Assembly: GCF_964340395.1 (NCBI RefSeq)
Contig: NC_135563.1
Coordinates: 1,405,001-1,417,500, forward strand
Direction: 5' to 3'
Length of the DNA: 12,500 nucleotides
Source of the DNA: Glandiceps talaboti
Taxonomy: Eukaryota; Hemichordata; Enteropneusta; Spengelidae
Position numbers and translations under genes: made by a program. Every line of letters starts with the position of its first letter. The first letter of the stretch is position 1. Under the pieces are notes generated by a model, which saw only the letters and a list, made by a program, of their open reading frames with translations, was not told where the DNA came from and searched no databases. Positions 8,301 through 12,500 of the stretch are shown one piece after another.

Positions 8301-8554
8301 ATATCTTTTATTTAGTCAATAAACATAGTACGTATTCAGCCGACAGTTTTATAAGAAGAGAAAAGAAAACTTTACTTTATTTTATTTTATTTGTAGGTTA
8401 GAAAATATTCAAATCTTTATTTAGAAAATAAACAAGGAGAAAGGACGAAGATAAAATTGCAATATGATGCCACATGCGCCACAAAAAATATATATTGACT
8501 AATAAATAAAATAAAACAGACAATAATCAAACTCTACAAGACATGCTTCCTACT
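8301..8554. other. AT-rich spacer without recognisable features
   Basis: The sequence is AT-rich, with a short TTTTA run (about 8375-8392) and several ATAAATAAA-like strings. I see no gene, no RNA and no terminal repeats. Confidence 0.5.
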
Positions 8555-8755
8555 AATCTGATGAAAATCTGATGTGGTGAAAGCGGCTAGATGTCTTTAT
8601 TTACCTCTATTTCCACCCTTTTGTTTGATCACCGACTTCCCACATCTGTGGGAAAGCGGCGATCACTCGGAACAAAACAAACAACACAAAACGATGGCAA
8701 TAGAGGTAAATAAAGACATCTAGCCGCTTTCACCACATCAGAGTTTAATCAGATT
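8555..8755. mobile_element. Foldback MITE with long terminal inverted repeats
   Basis: The 42-bp arms at 8569-8610 and 8700-8741 (CTGATGTGGTGAAAGCGGCT outward) are perfect reverse complements. An outer pair, AATCTGAT (8555-8562) and ATCAGATT (8748-8755), extends them across a few mismatches. The centre folds again: TTCCCACA (8637-8644), loop TC, TGTGGGAA (8647-8654), flanked by GATCACCG (8627-8634) and CGGCGATC (8657-8664) with one mismatch. TCCTACT occurs immediately left (8548-8554) and again at 8760-8766, a possible target-site duplication with 4 extra bases on the right. It encodes no protein and depends on an unseen transposase. I do not recognise the family. Confidence 0.85.
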
Positions 8756-8927
8756 GACGTCCTACTTATTATGGTCCAGTGCACAGTGACGGACAACTTG
8801 GTTGGTTTGTTTTTCAAAGTCTTAATAATACATTACCATATTAATAAAATATTATTATATGTATGAGTGCTTTGAGCAATATAGAATTTTATTTTCTGTT
8901 GACTTAAATGCATGGTTTATTTATTAG
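8756..8927. other. AT-rich spacer right of the MITE
   Basis: Apart from the candidate target-site duplication at 8760-8766 I see no structured element and no coding frame. Confidence 0.45.
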
Positions 8928-9107
8928 CGCTGCACTGCTTTGATTTCAAATAGACCATTTGTGAATTTGAAGAAGAAGTTGGATAACATTAGAAGACCAT
9001 CATGGGTGTTGTTGGTTGCGATAGATGGCACCTTACTATGCCAGCTGTTCTGGTACATAAATCCCTTTAGCATATACTTGTCTAAGATTTGTCACAGTAT
9101 GGTAGTA
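8928..9107 (+). other. Open frame segment with weak calponin-homology-like motif (uncertain exon)
   Basis: The frame is open for 60 codons between TAG (8925-8927) and TAA (9108-9110), without an early ATG. A possible splice acceptor, TTTCAAATAG, ends at 8953. A GT lies at 9053 after TTCTG, and others near 9095 and 9102 could serve as donors. Residues 33-49 read AIDGTLLCQLFWYINPF. This resembles the DG-x-x-LC-x-L-x-x-x-I-x-P signature in the first part of calponin-homology domains. The residues before it do not match that family well, and a 60-codon open frame is not rare in such DNA. It could be a small host exon, a decayed fragment or chance. Confidence 0.15.
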
Positions 9108-9110
9108 TAA

Positions 9111-9311
9111 GCTTATACCTTTTTGTTCACAGTCTGTCTACTGCTGTGTTTATTATGCTACGAAAATATACAAATACAGAATGTGACAGATATCAATTAC
9201 CCCTTTGATAGGTCGCTTCACAAAACAGTTATGACCAACTGCCAAGATCACATGTTTTCCGTTTGCACCTTACACGTTACTGAGAAATACATAATCGTTA
9301 TAACTATTAAT
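9111..9311. other. Low-copy sequence with an acceptor-like site but no supported exon
   Basis: CCTTTTTGTTCACAG ends at 9132 and resembles a splice acceptor with a pyrimidine tract. The frame across it runs to 9368 but passes through the poly(G) tract, reads as Gly repeats there and shows no family motif. I do not support an exon here. Confidence 0.3.
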
Positions 9312-9324
9312 GGGGGGGGGGGGG
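9312..9324. repeat. Poly(G)13 tract
   Basis: Thirteen consecutive G residues lie between TTAAT and TTAAATTG. This is a mononucleotide run, prone to length error and capable of G-stack formation. Confidence 0.97.
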
Positions 9325-9527
9325 TTAAATTGAGTTTACGTCTTCAGAGGAATGTGGATTGCATGTAAACTACTTTGATTCGTTGATGCATGAGTCATTG
9401 GTTCATGATTGAAGGCGCAAGGCTTTAAATTTTTACCAGATGAATGTATTGGCATTGGCATTCTTTTGAGAAGACGGGATTAAACACGGTTTTAGTAATT
9501 TCTATCAATATAGCTAGGTATGGTCAT
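9325..9527. other. Spacer, nothing recognised
   Basis: No coding frame, tandem repeat or inverted repeat is evident on either strand. Confidence 0.4.
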
Positions 9528-9555
9528 TTTAATTTAAACACTTTAATTTAAACAC
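9528..9555. repeat. Perfect 14-bp tandem duplication
   Basis: TTTAATTTAAACAC occurs at 9528-9541 and again at 9542-9555 without a mismatch. Confidence 0.95.
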
Positions 9556-10290
9556 CCGATATGCAGACAAGGAACAATATTTTCTTTTCTTTTCTGTGTT
9601 ATATGTTATCTTATAATTAAAAGTTAACGACAACACTAAGACATTACTCGGACTTTCTCGGGCTGCTTGACTCGGAGAACAGTAATATGAAGTAAATAGG
9701 TACAATCTAAGCAATTGATCTTGGTTGTGCGTAACTTTTATCAAAGATGTAACAAGATGTAACAATTTCAAATCAATGTCATGTCGTCGTGTTTCTCTAG
9801 GAGCAAAATTTATCTTCAAGTATCTTTTATCGCTAACATTTATGTGTTCAACCCATGGAAATATATCACACAGATACTAAGTAAAGAGACTCAGTGTATG
9901 ATTGCTAGTATTTTAAGACATGGAAGCAAAATAAAATTGGATCTCAATTCTACCTACATAGTAAATAAAATGTGAAGACTAAGTTAAGTCTATTTGTCAT
10001 GAGTCATGTCTTGTGTGTGGTCTCCAAACTAAATATTGATTATAGAGGTACATGTACAGAGTGTACAAATCATTTATTTCAATTTGTCTCAGATCACCAA
10101 GATTCACAACAGACAATTCATTTCATTTCAACGTCGTTGAAGTTTCTAACGAAACATTACTAAAAACACATATTTTAAATTTTTAGATTTCTGTCATGAT
10201 ATAGTGTCATTTTTGTCGATGTATCTAATTTATTGATCTCTCCAATTAAGTAAATAATCCCGTCTATGGATTATGACCGGAAGGCTTTAT
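9556..10290. other. Low-copy AT-rich sequence, possibly intronic or intergenic
   Basis: Several short open frames exist here (for example 9781-9975 and 9972-10163 on the plus strand, 9529-9819 on the minus strand). None shows a recognisable motif, credible start context or paired splice sites. I see nothing else that can be named. Confidence 0.4.
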
Positions 10291-10728
10291 TTAACCGGTC
10301 GGTACAAAACACAGGTACAGGCCAGGCCGTGTCAGGTATCGCCTGAATATTTTTTTTGATTCACATTCACATTCGGATCCATGTCAAATGTCATCTTCCC
10401 TTTCAATGCTAATTCAGCAATGTTAGTTCTCGAATATGTTCACATTCTGTTCACATTTTATAAATACTCCGAACCGCTTAAAATATCTCTTTTGAAAGCC
10501 ATTAATTACCAATTTTGATTTCCGCTCACACAGAGTATACACATTAAGATGTGTTGTAGAGTGTGTTGTAGGCAAGTAGAAATCAAAGTCTATTTGTTAC
10601 ATTGCGTACAAAAGAAGTGGGTATCAATGATAGATGCGTGCCCAATGATGGAAATCGATAATTACAAAGCAATGTACCCATTTCCAGACCTGATTTTTCA
10701 CGCCAACTTTCATTGACCTTTGATGCAA
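10291..10728 (+). mobile_element. Left arm of a large imperfect inverted repeat
   Basis: This arm pairs with 11424-12176 in reverse complement. Anchors are GGTCGGTACAAAA (10297-10309) with the complement of 12155-12167, and the 49-bp stretch 10571-10619 with 11545-11593, one mismatch. Inner CCAACTTTCATTGACC matches the complement of AAGTCAAAGAAAGTTGG (11434-11450). Between them are GGATCCATG, CATCTTCCCTTT, TTAGTTCTCG and TGTTCACATTCTGTTCACAT. Small indels and substitutions are frequent elsewhere. It could be the long terminal repeat of a foldback DNA transposon or one of two oppositely oriented copies of one family. No transposase is visible. Confidence 0.85.
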
Positions 10729-11238
10729 CATATATGTTAGTCTCAGTTACCCAGACTCAGGAGGGATCCACCCCCACATAACAGCTGGGATGAAGCCCTC
10801 AACGTCAAGAGTAATTTATTCCAACACATAATAATTCCAAAAGGAATTACTAAAGGTTACAAAGCACAGGCGAAATAAGTAAAATAAAAGAAATTTAAGG
10901 TACACATTAAGAAATATAAAAAAAATACAAGAAATAAAAAAAATACATATACATTGTCTTGGTCATCGGCAACCAAGAGTACGTATATGTATCAATACTC
11001 CAAAATTGAATAGTTGGCTAACTTGCGCATATTAAATTCTAAAGACTGTTATTATACATGTTATATCACCCACTGAATAACCTTGACCTTTTCATGTGGA
11101 ACGCATTTACGTTCATATATACCTATTAACTTGACATCTCGACAAAAAAGATTAGGACGTACAGAGGGCATCAATTTCAAGATGTTTTTTTTTAAAATCA
11201 ATTTTAGCTAACAGCCAAAGGTTTACCTTCTGAGCTAG
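10729..11238. other. Interior of the inverted repeat, left part
   Basis: The interior is AT-rich with no recognised gene. A small perfect palindrome TAATTCC-AAAA-GGAATTA lies at 10832-10849. An A-rich near-duplication (AGAAATATAAAAAAAATACA then AGAAATAAAAAAAATACA) lies at about 10910-10948. A T9 run is near 11186. GATCCACCCCCACATAACAG (about 10765-10784) is locally GC-richer but unassigned. Confidence 0.45.
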
Positions 11239-11399
11239 GGCGACAGCCTTCCAGTTGTAAAACACAGTCACTTGCTACTGCTAGATCGTTATGTATCTTC
11301 ATGGATGAATGCGGATGCGTACAAGTTAGAACAAATCTGTTTGCAGCTGAAGAACTTCCTGGACTATGAAGAGATATTGCAGTATGTCAATGCACGAAG
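11239..11399 (+). CDS. Candidate internal exon, unknown protein (partial)
   Basis: After TAG at 11236-11238 one frame stays open for 54 codons to AGG-TAA at 11398-11403, and the CGAAG/GTAAAT context at 11399/11400 is a good splice-donor match. Possible acceptors are CTGTTTGCAG ending at 11346, AAACACAG ending at 11267 and GGCGACAG ending at about 11255. The shortest exon, 11347-11399 (53 nt), is open in only one of three frames and would encode LKNFLDYEEILQYVNAR. The longer version adds, among other residues, YVSSWMNADAYKLEQ upstream. The composition is protein-like, but I recognise no family. It lies between the two arms of the large inverted repeat, 25 bp from the right arm. It could be a host exon, a fragment captured by the element, or chance. 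Confidence 0.35.
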
Positions 11400-11423
11400 G
11401 TAAATAAATGTATGAACACAAAA

Positions 11424-11807
11424 TTGAAATCAAAAGTCAAAGAAAGTTGGCACGTGCACGACAAACCAGGTCAGGTGATTGGTACATTCTATTGCTTTGT
11501 AATTGTGGATTTCCATCATTGGGTGCATATCTACCATTGATACTCACTTCTTTTGTATGCAATGTAACAAATAGACTTTGATTTCTACTTGCCTACTACA
11601 CACTCTATGATACATCTAAATGTGCATGTTCTGTGTGAGTGGAAATCAAAATCGATTATTAATGGCTGTCAAGAGAGTTATTGTTTAAGCAGTCCAGAGT
11701 ATTCATAGAATGTGAACAGAATGTGAACATATTCGAGAACTAACATTATTGAACTTGCATTAAAAGGGAAGATGAAATTTGCCATGGATGTGAATGTGAA
11801 TGTGAAC
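11424..11807 (-). mobile_element. Right arm of the large inverted repeat, inner part
   Basis: This is the reverse complement of about 10367-10728. It includes the strongest block (11545-11593 with 10571-10619), GTGAACAGAATGTGAACATA (about 11711-11730) and CGAGAACTAACATTATTGAA (about 11733-11752). It ends in GTGAATGTGAATGTGAAC just before a C and A homopolymer pair. The matching left arm has a T8 run at the corresponding place (10350-10357). Confidence 0.85.
11732..11807. repeat. Direct repeat copy 1 inside the right arm
   Basis: About 75 bp (CGAGAACTAACATTATTGAA ... GGAAGATGAAATTTGCCATG ... GTGAATGTGAA) recur at 12025-12099 with roughly ten differences. The left arm carries the sequence only once. 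Confidence 0.85.
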
Positions 11808-11809
11808 CT

Positions 11810-11830
11810 CCCCCCCCCCCAAAAAAAAAA
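11810..11830. repeat. Poly(C)11-poly(A)10 homopolymer pair
   Basis: Eleven C residues (11810-11820) are followed directly by ten A residues (11821-11830) and then TATATAC. This marks the breakpoint of the inner part of the right arm. Confidence 0.97.
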
Positions 11831-12023
11831 TATATACAGTAGTACGAGTTGTTTATTATAGTGACATGTGATATACATTTATAATTGACAATAAAAGAAC
11901 AGAAAGTCAACACATCACCCAACCCATCGAGTTTATTAGTCACTATGAAATTAAATAACTAATCTAAGAAATGCCAAAAAGAAAATTAACAGTACTACGA
12001 TGAAATGTACAAATGATTATATC
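11831..12023. other. Spacer between the duplicated parts of the right arm
   Basis: About 190 bp have no counterpart in the left arm. The stretch contains AGTAGTACGAG near its left end and AGTACTACGATG near its right end, and no coding signal. Confidence 0.5.
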
Positions 12024-12176
12024 CGAGAACTAATATTGTTGAATTAGCATTGAAAGGGAAGATGAAATTTGTCATGGATCCGAATGTGAATATGAATGCC
12101 ATAAAATTCAGGTGATACCTTGCCTGACCTGGCCTTTACCCGGCCTGTACCTGGATTTTGTACCGACCGTCATTTA
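12024..12176 (-). mobile_element. Right arm of the large inverted repeat, outer part
   Basis: This is the reverse complement of about 10291-10435. It shares CATGGATCCGAATGTGAAT (12073-12091; left arm ATTCACATTCGGATCCATG), the CTGACCTGG and CGGCCTGTACCTG segments, and GTACCGACCGTCATTTAA at the outer end. Its first 75 bp duplicate 11732-11807. Confidence 0.85.
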
Positions 12177-12390
12177 ACACAATTCAGTGAAGGCGAAACG
12201 GAACTCACGGTCTTGGTTTCGATTTGATACTTATACTGTCCAACCTCAATTGCGACCGCTTTCCTAGTCATTTATAAGTGAATTATGATGACTCAATTCA
12301 ACATTCAATTTTACACCCCGGTACATTCCTAACAAGTCTATTTGAAAACACATGTCATTTATGCACGTACTAAATTCTAACAGCAAGCCT
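12177..12390. other. Low-copy spacer, nothing recognised
   Basis: No coding frame, repeat or RNA signature is evident outside the right arm of the inverted repeat. Confidence 0.4.
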
Positions 12391-12418
12391 AAACAAACAA
12401 ACAAACAAACAAACAAAC
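12391..12418. repeat. (AAAC)7 microsatellite
   Basis: Seven perfect AAAC units are followed by AGAGAAACAGACAG. It lies near the right edge of the window; the remaining 82 bases show nothing recognisable. Confidence 0.97.
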
Positions 12419-12500
12419 AGAGAAACAGACAGTGCATTGGTCAGTGCACTGAACAAAAACATGCAATGTCAAAACACAGCAGTGCAGCAGTTGTAACCAG

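Noticed and set aside
9123-9368. 81-codon plus-strand frame as a gene
   Set aside because: It lacks an ATG start, crosses the poly(G) tract, and shows no motif.
9529-10163. Short frames on both strands as small genes
   Set aside because: Overlapping frames of 60-100 codons on opposite strands, with no recognisable domain or splice structure, are compatible with chance.
11678-11943. Minus-strand frames across the poly(C)-poly(A) tract
   Set aside because: They read Phe and Gly runs from homopolymers and lie inside the right arm of the repeat, whose left counterpart does not keep the frame.

Overview
The window looks like repeat-rich genomic DNA from an animal, most likely a marine invertebrate. 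The evidence is a tRNA-derived SINE with an AAAGCGCTTT / AAAGCGCTATATAAG body and a (ATT/ATC)n tail, hammerhead-ribozyme-bearing fragments best explained as a Penelope-like retroelement, long (TA)n tracts, MITE-like foldbacks and kilobases of satellite DNA. I cannot name the phylum from sequence alone. No bacterial or viral gene is visible, and no complete protein-coding gene can be supported.

Layout. 1-580: a 44-bp tandem array running off the left edge, with trimer and then dimer higher-order structure. About 776-8300: one very large 30-bp satellite domain. It is interrupted by a SINE (811-1171), a 254-bp unidentified insert (1284-1537), and a cluster of (TA)n tracts and ribozyme-bearing element fragments (2004-2818). 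The satellite is degenerate at both edges, holds three copies of a 209-bp seven-monomer higher-order unit (4261-4891), becomes highly homogeneous at 5431-7228, decays again, and ends in a 54-bp array (7510-8211). That 54-bp unit is itself a dimer of the 30-bp monomer with 6 bp missing from one half.

8300-12500: mostly low-copy AT-rich sequence. It holds a 201-bp hairpin MITE (8555-8755) and a large imperfect inverted repeat (10291-10728 against 11424-12176). The right arm of that repeat carries a ~75-bp direct duplication around a poly(C)/poly(A) tract. Between the arms is a short open reading segment ending at a good splice-donor-like site (to 11399), the best candidate for a host exon, though a weak one.

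Function. The only element with a predictable activity is the pair of type I hammerhead ribozymes at 2615-2720, which lie head to head on opposite strands. The rest records turnover: satellite amplification by unequal exchange, element insertion into the satellite, and foldback formation. Long open frames across the satellites arise because 30 and 54 are multiples of three, and they should not be read as genes.
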